Shown: positions 33,420 to 43,878 of the stretch, in pieces
Position numbering within the stretch: position 1 is the first letter of the stretch
Layout of the letters: every line of letters starts with the position of its first letter
Assembly (NCBI GenBank): GCA_001579985.1
Contig: LRSR01013735.1
Location: 1-49,752 of the forward strand
Direction of reading: 5' to 3'
DNA length: 49,752 nt
Source: Hypsibius dujardini
Taxonomy: Eukaryota; Tardigrada; Eutardigrada; Parachela; Hypsibiidae
Notes under the pieces: generated by a model
Told to the model about the DNA's origin: nothing
The model's database searches: none
The model's input: only the letters and a program-made list of their open reading frames with translations
Made by a program: the position numbers and the translations under genes

Positions 33420-33975
33420 TGAATTAAAATTATGCTGTATTTTGAAACTAGCAGGGGTTTAGGGTTCTGAATTCCAGTAGGTCTCCTCGGAGTTCAAAAC
33501 AATTTTAAAAACATTAGTTTTTCGCCCAAATTTGAGGTTTGCAGGGGTCCAGTATAAGTTCACTATTGATGAATGCAAATAGGACGGTTTATAACATTCA
33601 AAAACCGTCCAAGTTTGATGAAAACTGATGTTTTAAAACATGTTTTGAAATCCCATAAAAATCACACCCCCACACGTTTCACAACGATCACGGACAAGAG
33701 TCCAAATTTTGAGTTCAATCTAATTATTTTGCTTCTTTGCCCACCCCTAGCCCTAGGATGAGGGGTCCTGGTTCCGGCCTATAAAGACCATAAACGCGCC
33801 TCTATGTGGAAATAAGAAACCAACGGGTCCTGAATCGACCATAAGAACGCATAGTATTTCTGACTGAAAATGGTTACGAATAGCTACTCTCACTTTTTTA
33901 GAACAAAGTAGTCGAGGTTGTGACTAATTTTACAGAGCGAATCGTCCCATTGCCTTCCCCCTCGCGAGTGGGACA
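33420..33975. repeat. dispersed repeat, copy 1 of 2
   Basis: Pieces are shared with 35420-35765: AGCAGGGG...GGG.TCTGA.TTCCAGT.GG, CGACCATAAGAACGCATAGT, TTTTTTAGAACAAAGTAGT and AATCGTCCCATTGCCT. No ORF. Identity roughly 80-85% by eye. Confidence 0.6.
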
Positions 33976-35149
33976 ATGATATCCCGATGATATCCCGACA
34001 ACTGGAAGTATAAATATACACCGCCAAATGAACCTCTTAGATTTCGTTTTTTTACCCTCCATGACAAAAACATCCGGAAGGGCATAATTGAACTTATATG
34101 GTAAATTTAGGCGGTATAAAAAGCCACACATATCTCAAAATTTTTGTTGTTGCATATCACAGTACGAGTAAAATCAAACACAACAGCAAAAAACAACGAC
34201 GAGCCCGTGGAGCCAGGCAGACGGCAATGCGAAATTCGACCAACCCTGAAACTGCCAAACTTGCAGATAGCTCTACTCCATTGATTCATTGATTAGCTCT
34301 CCAAAGATTTGCCTGATGCGTTTAACCGAGAATTCTGCCGTTTTCCTAACTCAGTTTTGAATCATACTAATTTTTGTCAAAACCTATATGATTTTCTAAT
34401 TAACCCTATAATTTTAAATACACCCTAATCCCTAAAACGGCAGAAGTCTGAGCAAACGCAAGCGCAAACGAAACCCCAAAGAGCCAATCAAGAAATCAAT
34501 CAAAGATGTCTACCTGAAAATCATGCAGCTCCAACGGTCGGGCGAAATGCAAAGAAAACAGCACCAAAAACACGTAACATCCATTGAGCCTGCACATAAT
34601 CAAACTCCATTTTGAATTCCGCATCCAAAAAGTATTAGGAATCCATGTTTCAATAACTTTGAAAGATCAAAATCGAAGAAAACTAAAAGGACGTCAATTC
34701 TTCAAATGCCAACAAATGCCCGTCTTCAGGCGCTCGTTATTTGGCACGTGATCGAAAATGAAGAAATAAACGCGATCGAAAATAATATAAATCATGATGA
34801 AAATGTATTCTTAGGCGCAATAAAAACCAAAAGCAACGAAAAACTGCTAAGAAAAGCAAATAATTCGAAAAAATAAAATCGTAATTAGTTGAAAGAGCTT
34901 TTTTGTTCTGCAGGACATTTCCAAGACATTTTTCAACCTCTTTTTACACCGGGCAAAGTATTTTTACTCGCGTGGAGCAAATTTTGGCCCTCCACCAGTA
35001 AAAATTTACCCCTCCCAATGAACGCCGCGTATAACGGGAGGACATCTGTCTCAGAATGTTATTAGGGTAGAGAATTAATCTCAAAAGTCAGGGCAAGAAT
35101 ACAGAAAAGAAGGCAAACTTTGCAAGAACATTCGTATTCAATAAAACCC
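33976..35149. other. no recognised gene
   Basis: AT-rich sequence. A short basic ORF (SKRKRKRNPKEPIKKSIKDV, about 34450-34620) is open but has no support. About 35080-35140 is a fragment of the RING 3' flank (AAGAATACAGAAAAGAAGGC). Confidence 0.4.
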
Positions 35150-35395
35150 GATGGTGCGTGGCAGATAAAACTGTGTCCTCAATGAAACATTTCTATTCGG
35201 TAATATTCAACAAGCATGAAAAATAGCGATAAAGCTTTGCGTAAGAATGCAGTACTGTTTGTTGCGCGAAGCTAACTCGGCAATACAGTATCAAAATAGC
35301 CGAAACAAACACGAGCCAACGGAGCAGGAAATGCAACAGGCACGTCCGCTGAACTGTCAATGCACTCTCGTCAGCAAAGCATTATTCAATATTTT
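35150..35395 (-). other. isolated promoter-block fragment
   Basis: Matches the block before family exon 1 (GTGCGTGGCAGATAAAACTG, GCCGAAACAAACACGAGCC), but no exon 1 follows; the repeat of 35420 begins instead. Confidence 0.55.
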
Positions 35396-35419
35396 TTTCA
35401 AAGTCGAACCAAATATTTG

Positions 35420-35765
35420 GCCATGTCTCTCATCATTTTGAAAGTAGCAGGGGTGTAGGGGTCTGATTTCCAGTGGTTCCCCCTGGGATTTCAAAACTTA
35501 AAAGAAAGTAAGTAAAAGTAAACAGTAAAACCTGAAAGACCCTAAACGAGCCTCTATGAAAGAATAAGAAACAAAAAGGTCCCGGATCGACCAAAAGAAC
35601 GTATGGTATTTTTGACTGAGAATAAAAAATTGTTACAAATAGCTATTCTCAATTTTTTAGAACAAAGTAGTTGAGGTTATGACTGATTTTACAAAGCAAA
35701 TTGTCCCATTGCCTCCCCTCCCCCCGCGACTCGGAGAGGGACATTGGGACGTATATATTAAGGAA
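35420..35765. repeat. dispersed repeat, copy 2 of 2
   Basis: See 33420. The 3' boundary differs (GGGACATTGGGACG). Confidence 0.6.
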
Positions 35766-36202
35766 TAATATATATATTCAAGAACGTACTTATTAAAGAT
35801 AACGAGCAAAATTTGTTTCTCATATCTATCCAACATTTAAGCGCGTCGATTATACTACTTCATATCGGGTTTTATTACATACGAATGTACCTGCAACCTC
35901 AATTTTCGCAAGGTGGCCTTCTTTCCTGTATTCTTGCGCTGAATTTTTAAATTAGAACATACCGATGGAGCGAAATCAGGTATTGACATCCTTTTGCAAG
36001 TGATTTGTACGCTTACCTTCCATAAATCAGTCCAAAATGTGACGTACCTAAAAACGGTTGAGTAACACTAAAAACTTGTTTAAAACGGAAATGCAGAGAA
36101 ACACAATGTTTCGAAACACTTGTCCAGTTTTCGCGTCGCTTGATTCTTCTTCGAAATTATGGGGTTTTTTTAGTAGTTTGATAATTCGACTTGTTTACCA
36201 CA

Positions 36203-36358
36203 ATGTAGATCCTCAGCGTTGTCGCATTAACGCTGACTTTGTCCGCCTTGGGATTCACGCAGCAGCTGCCACTGGAGAACGTACTGACAGTCGTCCAGGA
36301 ACCAGCATCCGAGATAGACCTTACAAATTTGCAGGTGGAGAAGGCTCTACATGTATGA
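36203..36358 (+). pseudogene. 5' copy of the small secreted-protein gene, codon 2 is a stop
   Basis: The plus strand reads M*ILSVVALTLTLSALGFTQ, then QLPLENVLTVVQEPASEIDL, ending in TGA at 36356..36358. Compared with 15523..15999, this copy keeps the frame through the propeptide that is broken there, but has TAG where the other has CAG (Gln2). The preceding RING 3' flank (35838-36180) is in the same relative order as at 16000-16395, so the two loci are inverted duplicates. Confidence 0.6.
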
Positions 36359-36624
36359 AACATGTATCTAGGATTATGATGTATGATTTCCATGAGGATG
36401 ATAACAAAATCTATTCATCAATCGTTTAGTGTGTCGTGTACGCGTGTTATTTCGATTTTCGTTCCAATACTTTGAGAGGCGCAATTTCAAAATCGATCGC
36501 CGTATTGTTTTGAAAGGCCGACTGGATGTGAGTTTGTTCACAAAGTATTATTCGTAAGGGATATGTACATTTTATATGGAGATTTCATTCACGCCTCGCA
36601 AAGCATCTTTCGACAACGCAGATA

Positions 36625-39030
36625 TTAACCGTAGAGTCTCAAAACAGAAGCGATGTGTCCCCGACAGGTCGGACATTCTCCCTTCTCTTGAAATATCTGC
36701 TGAGCACACGGTTCGCAGAAGGTTTTATGCCCGCAGGGAGCGAAGGCGGTATTGGCGGGAATGTCGACACAGATGATGCATTCGTCGGCCATTTCTAAAC
36801 GAAAAAAACAGGAAGAGGAATTGGCGCTTTTTTACATTTAGTCTAAATAATGTTTTCCCCTAGACTACGAATACTAAGAAATAATATTTTGCTTTAATAA
36901 ATCGTCAAAATTAACTCACATTTATTTGATGCTTTTTGTGTATTCATGTTAACTTGATACAGTACTGGAGAGAGCTATGCCCACAGCCTTACACAACCTT
37001 TCGCTGTGCTCACAATCCACACAACCTTTTTAATTATCAATTGCTATGTACACAACCTTTTTCGTCAATTGTTGGACGCAACCTTTAGCTATGTACACAA
37101 CCTTTCCGGGGGATTATTTCTATACAGGGTTTTATGGGATCATAACGTGAGACTCGTCAATTATGCGCGGTCTGGGTTTTGCCACCGATCAGATGGTCAA
37201 CACAGTCGGTTGACCGGGATTTTAGGGTCGGCCGCCCACTCTAAGAAATTGTCCTAGATACGCTGCGCCTATCTAACTGTTCAGAGAGCTTTGCAGTCGA
37301 CTTGGAGGCAAACAAATTGTTGCAGGGTTCTGATTCAGGACGAAGGCCACCAGGTTTGCAACTGCAATTAGTACATGTTGTTGAAAAATACAATTCTTCT
37401 GGAGAAATTTTAAAAGAAAAAACAAGTATGTCAACTAATTTAATTTGTAGTCCACAAAAAACTTGAAACTACTAAGGATTTTAATTTAATTTTCCTTTTT
37501 TGTAGCTAAAACGTCTAGTCTACAATCTTCAGTTTTAATCAAAGTAGGTTAAGCATTTTTGGGTTATTTGTTTTGACCATTTAAACATTTAGTACTGTAC
37601 GCTCCCGATCTCCAGGGTCGATTTTAGGTCCGGCCCGAAAACACGTTCCGTCGCTCGCTTGGTTGTTAATTCAGATTCACTTAAACTTTATTGAATTGAA
37701 CATTTTAAAACCGAAATCATCACTCCAATCACTCAAGCAGACTTTGCAATCAAGCAAGGTAGCATAGTCTGCCAGGCAAAAAGCAACGGGCCAATCACGG
37801 ACAAGTGAACGGAATTGAACAATCCGCTCAAGCTTGATGTGAATCAGTGGGGGTGGGGCATAATCGACTTTTGATATCGGGAGCGTACAGTACAGTAACT
37901 AAAAGTTTTAGTTGAGTATTTTTATTCATTTAAAACTATTACAGCAAAGAAATTACCAAAGGTTTTCGTTTCAATAAAATTTTGAAATCTCTACTCGGCC
38001 AACCCGAAGGTGTAATGGGGTTTCAATAAAAGAGGTTGTGTCTAAGAAAAATTACTCGTTCCCAGTTATTTTTAACGGAATCGATTGTTGCGCTAGCCAG
38101 CAACTCCGTCCCGTGTTATCCGAAAATTTTGACTCTAAATTGAATTTTTATAAAGTCACGTTAGAAATATCGTTTGTTATACATTCGGACAAGGGATTAA
38201 TTACCAGTGCCAGTCTCATACCGTGACCAAACTATTTACCTATGAACCTATACCTCTAAAAAGTATTTAAGAATATATTGCTCGCTGGGGACACGACCTT
38301 ATTCAGCAGAAAAAAATGAAGGAGTTGGAAAATGAGTTTGGAAATGCCCCTGATGATCGATTGGTCTCTTGTGAGTGCCATGATAAGGAAATGTTTTGGA
38401 AAATGGTTCGGCACGCAAAAGAACTATAATCGAAGCTTCGTTTTTGTACAATCAAGTGCTAGACATATCTGGTAAACGAATCCTTTTCTTACGCTGTGGC
38501 GGCACTGACGCTTTCGCAGCAACTACCGCGACTCCTTTCAAAGCATTAAATCCTTGACGCGTTCGAGCTGCCATTTCATTCCTTACGAAGGCAGCCATGG
38601 CCGCAATGGCGGAAATTGCGGGTGCGGCTACGGCCATGGCGCCAATGATGGCAATTGCGGCTATGGCTACGACCTTGGCGCCAGTGATGGCAGTTGTGGC
38701 TACGGCTGCGGTCATGGCGCCAATGAAAGCAATTGCGGCTACGGCTGCGGTCATGGCGCCAATGATGGCAGTTGTGGCTACGGCTGCGACCTTGGCGCCA
38801 ATGAAAGCAGTTGCGGCTACGGCTGCGGTCATGGCAGCAATTGCACCTATACTCCACGAGCTATCCGTATCCGGCGGCTTCTGCGCCTTCTTCTCCTCCG
38901 ACGGAGATGGGGTCCATAGTGCGAAGGCTACCATGGCTGCAATGACGACGATTGCGGCTACGGCCATGACGCCAATGATGGCAAATGCGGTTACGGCTGC
39001 GGCAATGGCAGCAATTGCAATTATACTCAT
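36625..39030 (-). CDS. G5: short derivative, Ala-rich repeat membrane region plus RING (235 aa)
   Basis: Two minus-strand exons, 38493..39030 and 36625..36794, phase 1, 708 nt in total. The long exon begins MSIIAIAAIAAAVTAFAIIG and has about six 13-residue hydrophobic repeats of type TAAVAAIAFIGAM interrupted by TPSPSEEKKAQKPPDTDSSW. It then passes directly into the tail of the KH-like exon (AARTRQGFNALKGVAV, SVPPQ) and the GTAAGA donor. The KH-like and P exons are missing, as if exon 1 and the KH exon were fused by deletion. The RING exon is intact with all eight ligands (MADECIICVD, PCGHKTFCEPC, CPTCRG). Predicted: a membrane-embedded RING E3-like protein. The intron holds a MITE (37595..37890). 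Confidence 0.6.
36795..37594 (-). other. G5 intron, first part
   Basis: No gene recognised. The repeat of TGTACACAACCTTT-like units at about 36990-37110 (CACAACCTTT five times) is local. Another copy of this intron type is at 41692-42100. Confidence 0.4.
37595..37890. mobile_element. 296-bp TA-flanked MITE, related family
   Basis: Ends CTGTACGCTCCCGATCTCCA and (reverse complement) CTGTACGCTCCCGATATCAA, flanked by TA (37593..37594, 37891..37892). The GTACGCTC.CGATCTC core is shared with the 275-bp MITEs. Confidence 0.88.
38600..38850 (-). repeat. 39-bp coding minisatellite
   Basis: About six tandem units of 39 bp, shared core GGCGCCAATGATGGCAGTTG on the plus strand, encoding 13-residue repeats of G5. 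Because the unit is a multiple of three and lacks stops, at least three other frames are also open through it. Confidence 0.85.
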
Positions 39031-39879
39031 ACTTTTTCAGGTAAAATTTCCAATAATATTCCTTCAAGAACAAGAGACGGATTAGAGAGATCTATGTGGC
39101 TTTGCAAAGCGCGAGAGTGGATAAAGAAATATTGCTATGGTGCGTGGCAGATAAAACTGTGTCTCCTCTGTAAAAATTATTTATGTGTCATAATCAACAA
39201 CCGTGAGAGATTAGCGATAGCTCTTTGCCCTTAGATTGTAGTAACAACATGGCCGAGACAAACACACGAGCCAACGGAATACAAATGCAACAGGCACGTC
39301 TGCTGCACTCTCCTCTGCACAGCAATATTCCCCTATCCCGCTCACAGTAGGTGCGGGGAACGTAACAAGCGGAGTAAGCTGAATTATTGCGTTTGACGAA
39401 GCGTTATTTGTTTACTTACCGGGTAAGGGAATGCTTTTGAGACAACCTCAGATCCGTCATTTCTCAGTCACTACTCATCATACTGCCTTAGGTTTTTTTT
39501 GTTAACACGCCTGTCCATGTCAGCATCCATTACAAGCCAAAAAAGAAAATTTAATTTACACCCCGAAAAATGGCAGACAAACACCAATGACAGACCCAAT
39601 CCTTATTATGGCGCAGGTCACACATGACATTTGGGTACGTGAAATTTTGGACTGATTAATGGAAGGATAGCATACAAATCCCTTGCAAAAGTATGTCGAT
39701 ACCCGATTTCGCTCTATCGGTATCCTAGAAAATTAATTTAAAAAGTCAGCGCAAGAATACAGGAAAGAAGGCGGCCTTGCAAAAATCAAGGTTGTAGGAA
39801 CATTCGTATGCAATAAAACCCAATATGAAGTAGTATAATCGACGCGCTTGAAGGTTAAATAGATGAGACGATGCAAATA

Positions 39880-40046
39880 TTAACCGTAGAGTCTCAAAAC
39901 AGCGGTGATGGGTCCTCGACAGGTCGGACATTTTTCTTTCCCTTGGAATATCTTCTGAGTACACGGTTCGCAGAAGGTTTTATGCCCGCAGGGAGCGAAG
40001 GCGGTATTGGCGGGAATGTCAACGCAAATTATGCATTCGGCTATTT
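39880..40046 (-). CDS. isolated RING exon (G7 second copy)
   Basis: A 54-residue RING exon with acceptor CTTAG-type TTTAG and stop TAA. Start-equivalent codon ATG is ATA, harmless if it is internal. Ligands intact: AECIICVDIPANTAF, PCGHKTFCEPC, KCPTCRG, LRLYG. The nearest upstream KH-like exon is the damaged one at 42160..42399, beyond the RING at 41522 and the Tc1-like remnant, so this exon may be orphaned. Confidence 0.6.
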
Positions 40047-40485
40047 CTAAAAAAAAAACAGGAAGAGGGATTGACGCAGTTACACAGCTAATGTAATTAG
40101 TTTTTCCCCTTAAAATAAGAATAATAAGAAATAATATTTTGTTTTAATAAATCGGAAAATAATTGTATTTGCTTTAGGCATATTGTATATTCATACAGTG
40201 ATTTTCTCAATAAAAACATCGCCCAGCTTAATTTTCCAGTTCAGTGGGCAGAGTTCCGAACTGAGAACTCAGCGTGTCGATCGAAATAAATGTAAACCTT
40301 TTTCAGTAAAACTGATTCATCAACCAGTTTAATCTCAAAAGTGATGGTTTTTTAATAAACAAACAGAACCATAATTAGCGATTAGTAAATTTTGTTCGAA
40401 AATACGATTTCTCCAGAGAAATTTTAAAAGCAAAAAGAATGACTAGTCAACTAATTAGTTTTGTAGCCAACAAAAACCTTAACTA

Positions 40486-41446
40486 CAGAAGTTAAACCAC
40501 TTGATGGTGCTCAGTGACTCATATTCACACCTGTACCGGGCGCCTTATCTGATTTCCGAATCTCATAAACCCAACACGTGCTCCACTCAATTTCACATGT
40601 GTGATATATTTCTTGTCTCATTTGGATGCAAAGATGGGTCGCAAATTAGATTTGGGTCTGAGGGAGTCTATTTTGACATTGGTCAGTTTGAAATATTCAT
40701 CCAGAAAAATTGTAAAAGCATTGAAGGTCAGGAATATCGTTGTTTCTCAGAGAGCAGTATCTAATCTCATCAGGAAAAATAACAACAAGGAAGCCGGAAG
40801 TGATACTGCACCGTCATCGGTGAAACCCCGTGGCTCCCCGAAACTCCGAACTCCTGGTCTGGTGGCTGCCATTGAAAAGGACCTCTCAGGACCGAATCCG
40901 CTGACTCGTTTTGCGTTATCCTTGAAGTACGGTGTGCCGGCTACAACTATTGCTCGCGTAGTTAGCCAGGATTTGGAGGGGAAGGTGCAGAAAAAGTGCC
41001 GTGTTCATGCCCTATCGAAAAAGCAGGCTAAACAACGGCTGAACCGAGGCCCAATGTTCCTGCGCTACATCAACGGCCGGAAGTGGAAAACTGTTATCAC
41101 CATTGATGAGGCCTGGGTGTATCCGACTGACGTTAACGGGATCCGGAAGATTTACTACGAGTTTCGGGGAGAACGGAGTCTGGAAAGTTGGACCAAATTC
41201 TGGAAGGAATCTCACCCCAAGGGCATCATGTTTGTGGCCGGCGTTTGCTCCCGTGGAAAAACTGCGATCCGCTTCGTCAAACCCGAAGCGAAAATCAACA
41301 GTGAGTACTGCATCTAACATGTTTTGAAGCCGCTTTTCAAGAACGACATTCGGAAATTACAGGTCGAACCACTTGATGGTGCTCAGTTTTTTAATTAATT
41401 TCCGCGTGCACAATTTCACTTCAAATTTTTCAAGTGGTTCGACCTG
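40486..41446 (+). mobile_element. damaged Tc1/mariner-like transposon
   Basis: The left end CAGAAGTTAAACCACTTGAT (then GGTGCTCAGT) follows TA. A same-orientation copy of this end, CAGGTCGAACCACTTGATGG, occurs at 41360, and its inverted copy ends at 41446 before TA. The C-terminal third of the transposase is missing. Flanks belong to different parts of the family repeat (left: RING-KH intron; right: start of another RING 3' end), so the locus has recombined. Confidence 0.75.
40601..41317 (+). pseudogene. Tc1/mariner-like transposase, truncated
   Basis: 238 residues. Two N-terminal helix-turn-helix units (LRESILTLVSLKYSSRKIVK; LTRFALSLKYGVPATTIARV) and the first catalytic Asp in TIDEAWVYPTDVNG, followed by the family block KGIMFVAGVC. 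A TAA at 41315..41317 stops it at SEYCI; the frame continues HVLKPLFKNDIRKL and then enters terminal-repeat sequence. The second and third catalytic residues are absent, so it is inactive. A family-length protein would be around 340 residues. Confidence 0.75.
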
Positions 41447-41474
41447 TAGTTTCCGAATGTCGTTCTTGAAAAGC
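41332..41474. repeat. near-perfect 45-bp palindrome in the Tc1-like remnant
   Basis: Left arm 41332..41376 and right arm 41430..41474 differ at one base of 45; spacer 53 bp. The arms contain both transposase coding sequence (TTCAAGAACGACATTCGGAA) and the terminal repeat. Confidence 0.9.
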
Positions 41475-41521
41475 TTCTTCTTAATTAACGTCTCGCGAAA
41501 CTTGCTTCGACAATGCAGATA

Positions 41522-41691
41522 TTAACCGTAGAGTCTCAAAACGGAAGTGATGCGTCCCCGGCAGGTCGGACATTCTCCCTTCCCTTGAAATATCTGCTGA
41601 GCACACGGTTCGCAGAAGGTTTTATGCCCGCAGAGAAAAAAGGCGGTGTTGGCGGGAATGTCGGCACAGATGATGCGTTCGTCGGCCATTT
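41522..41691 (-). pseudogene. RING exon with first zinc-ligand Cys lost
   Basis: Reads MADERIICADIPANTAFFLC, then GHKTFCEPC and CPTCRGRI, ending LRLYG. The first Cys of the C3HC4 set (ECIIC in other copies) is Arg here, and the Pro before CGH is Leu. Loss of ligand 1 should disrupt zinc site 1. Linked to the broken G7 KH-like exon at 42160..42399. Confidence 0.65.
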
Positions 41692-42159
41692 CTAAAAAAA
41701 AACAGGAAAATGGGTTGACGCTGTTATACATCTAGTCTGAATAATGTTTCCCGCTAGACTACGAAAACTAAGAAGTAATATTTTGCTTTAATAAATCGCC
41801 AAATTAACTCACATTTACTTTATGCATATTGTATATTCATGTTTTCTTGATACAGCATTTCGCTTAACAAAACATCACCCACATTAATTCTCCAGGAAAA
41901 TGGGCAGAGTTCCGAGTTCCGAACTCAGCTTGTCAATCAAGCTACATGTTAACCTGTTTTAAGAAAATCGACTAGTTTATTTCAAAGTGGTTTTTTTTTT
42001 TGAAAAACAGAGAGCCAAAACTAGCGATAAGTATATTTTGTTCGAAAGTACGGTTCCTCTAGAGAACTTTTAATCGGTTTAATTTAATTAATTTAACTAA
42101 TTCGTCCCTTGTGAGTGCCATGATATGGAAAACGTTTTTGAAAAACGTTCGGCACGCAA

Positions 42160-42399
42160 AAGGACGTCTTTCGACTGTGTGTCCACCCAAAATGTCAACA
42201 CAACGTGGGAATTTTTGTACTTGCTGCCTCAACGTTAGCTGCCGATCTTCCGGTGAGCCTTGGAAGAAGTTCCCCGGGAAACGAACGGTCACACTAATGA
42301 CTCGCAACTCAATCGTCCGAACAGCGTCTGCTACTGCGGCTTTGCTGATGCCTCTCACGGTGTAGTAATTCGATCTGCCACTCTCACTCTGTCCGTTAC
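42160..42399 (-). pseudogene. G7 KH-like exon, frameshifted and truncated
   Basis: From the GGCAG acceptor at 42399 it reads GNGQSESGRSNYYTVRGISK and RFPGNFFQGSPEDRQL correctly. A shifted A run near 42215 (GTACAAAAATTCCC against GTAGAAAGTTCCC) changes the frame. From about 42160 the exon end and its GTAAGA donor are replaced by intron sequence (compare 38370-38420). Confidence 0.65.
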
Positions 42400-42944
42400 C
42401 TGCCAAAAAAGGATAGACAGAACAAAAATTCGTATACTAATTATTTTGCTAGTCAAACTGCATGTGACTAAAAGACTAAGATAAGTAGCTTAGGATTTTC
42501 AAAAACTAATAATTTAAATTAGTTGACTAAGTTATAGTTTCGCCCTTTAGATGTTTGTGTAACTAAAACTTTTATTAGTTTATTTTATTTATCTTACATC
42601 TTATATCTTTATCTTATAATTACATGAAAAAAAAAAAAATAAATAAAAACACGAAACCGGGATGGCAAAAACTAGATTTAGTCAACAAAATAATATTTTT
42701 AGCAATTCACTTTAGGATTATCATTCATCAGTAATTTAGTTTTAATCAAATTATTTGAGTAAATTTTAGCTTATCCATCTAGATCTTCTTTGACTGACGT
42801 TTTTGAATTTAGTTTATTTGAGAAACTAGAAAAACTAAGAGCAAACAATTAGCCCCAAAAGTTTCAGTTTCATTTTAATTGATTATAGTTTCGTTAAGCG
42901 AATACTAAACACTATTCAGCAAAAAGTTGAGTTAAGTTTCCTAC

Positions 42945-43240
42945 CAGTGACTTCGGTGATTCCCGGCAGACTTTTTGCCGTCTGAAGATTTTGTTTGTGT
43001 TTAGCCGTCCCAATCTGGAGGATTCAATTCGTTGGAACCACAACCCACAACCGCATGACTAAACGCCGTTTGAGTTGGACGTTGGACATGATTTGTTGCA
43101 GTCTGATATGTCGTATGGGTTCCTGGGGCAGTTTGTAGGCCCCTCGTGGGTTGAGTCTGACGAAGTGGTTGCTGCCTCTTCTCCTCCTCCGACGGGCGAA
43201 CGCGTCACCAGGTGGCGGAAACGGCCGCAAGCGGGCCATT
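42945..43240 (-). pseudogene. G7 exon 1 relic
   Basis: The linker part matches G2 (QQPLRQTQPTRGL, TAPGTHTTYQTAT), but the anchor and start ATG are missing and a TAA interrupts just after NPPDWDG. The donor ACTG|GTAGGA remains. Confidence 0.55.
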
Positions 43241-43878
43241 TACCCTCTACAAGCAACAGAATCAGGTAGAAATATAGACAATGTAGAAAAATTAAAAGAA
43301 CAAAAACACAACAAAAACGAGAGCATAAGCAAATAGGGGCGTGGTGGGTGGGAAACTAAAAGTTGTCGGCGCAAACTTGGCAAAGCTGAAACTGATTTTC
43401 TCGAACTGAAAAACTTCGCCGTTACACTTACAACAGAATTAGAAAGTACGCGATCCAACAGATCTTGAACAAAATTATAAAATCACTAATGTGCGGTGAT
43501 GCACGGCGAGATGTAATGACGAGTAGGGTAGGTGAATCATCCAGTTATAATCAGATTTCGCCTGTGGTCGAAATCCTCCCCATCAACAATCGTGAGAGAT
43601 AAGCGATAGCTCTGTGCCTTTGATTGTAGTAACAACATGGCCGAGACAAACACACGAGCTAACGGAATAGGAAATGCAACAGGCACGTTTGCTGCACTGT
43701 CAAATGCACTCTCGTCAGCACAGCAATATTCCCCCCCCCCCGCTCAATGTACATGCGGGGAACGTGGCAAGCAGAGTAAGCTGAATTATTGGGCTTGACG
43801 AAGCGTTATTTGTTTACTTACCGGGTAAGGGAATGCTTTTGAGACAACCTCAGATCCGTCATTTCTCAGTCATCACGT
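43241..43878 (-). promoter_or_regulatory. G7 5' flank
   Basis: The block 43585-43770 matches the family promoter-like block (GCGATAGCTCTGTGCC, GCCGAGACAAACACACGAGC), with a run of 12 C at about 43732. 43260-43560 is not shared with other copies and contains nothing recognised. Confidence 0.45.
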
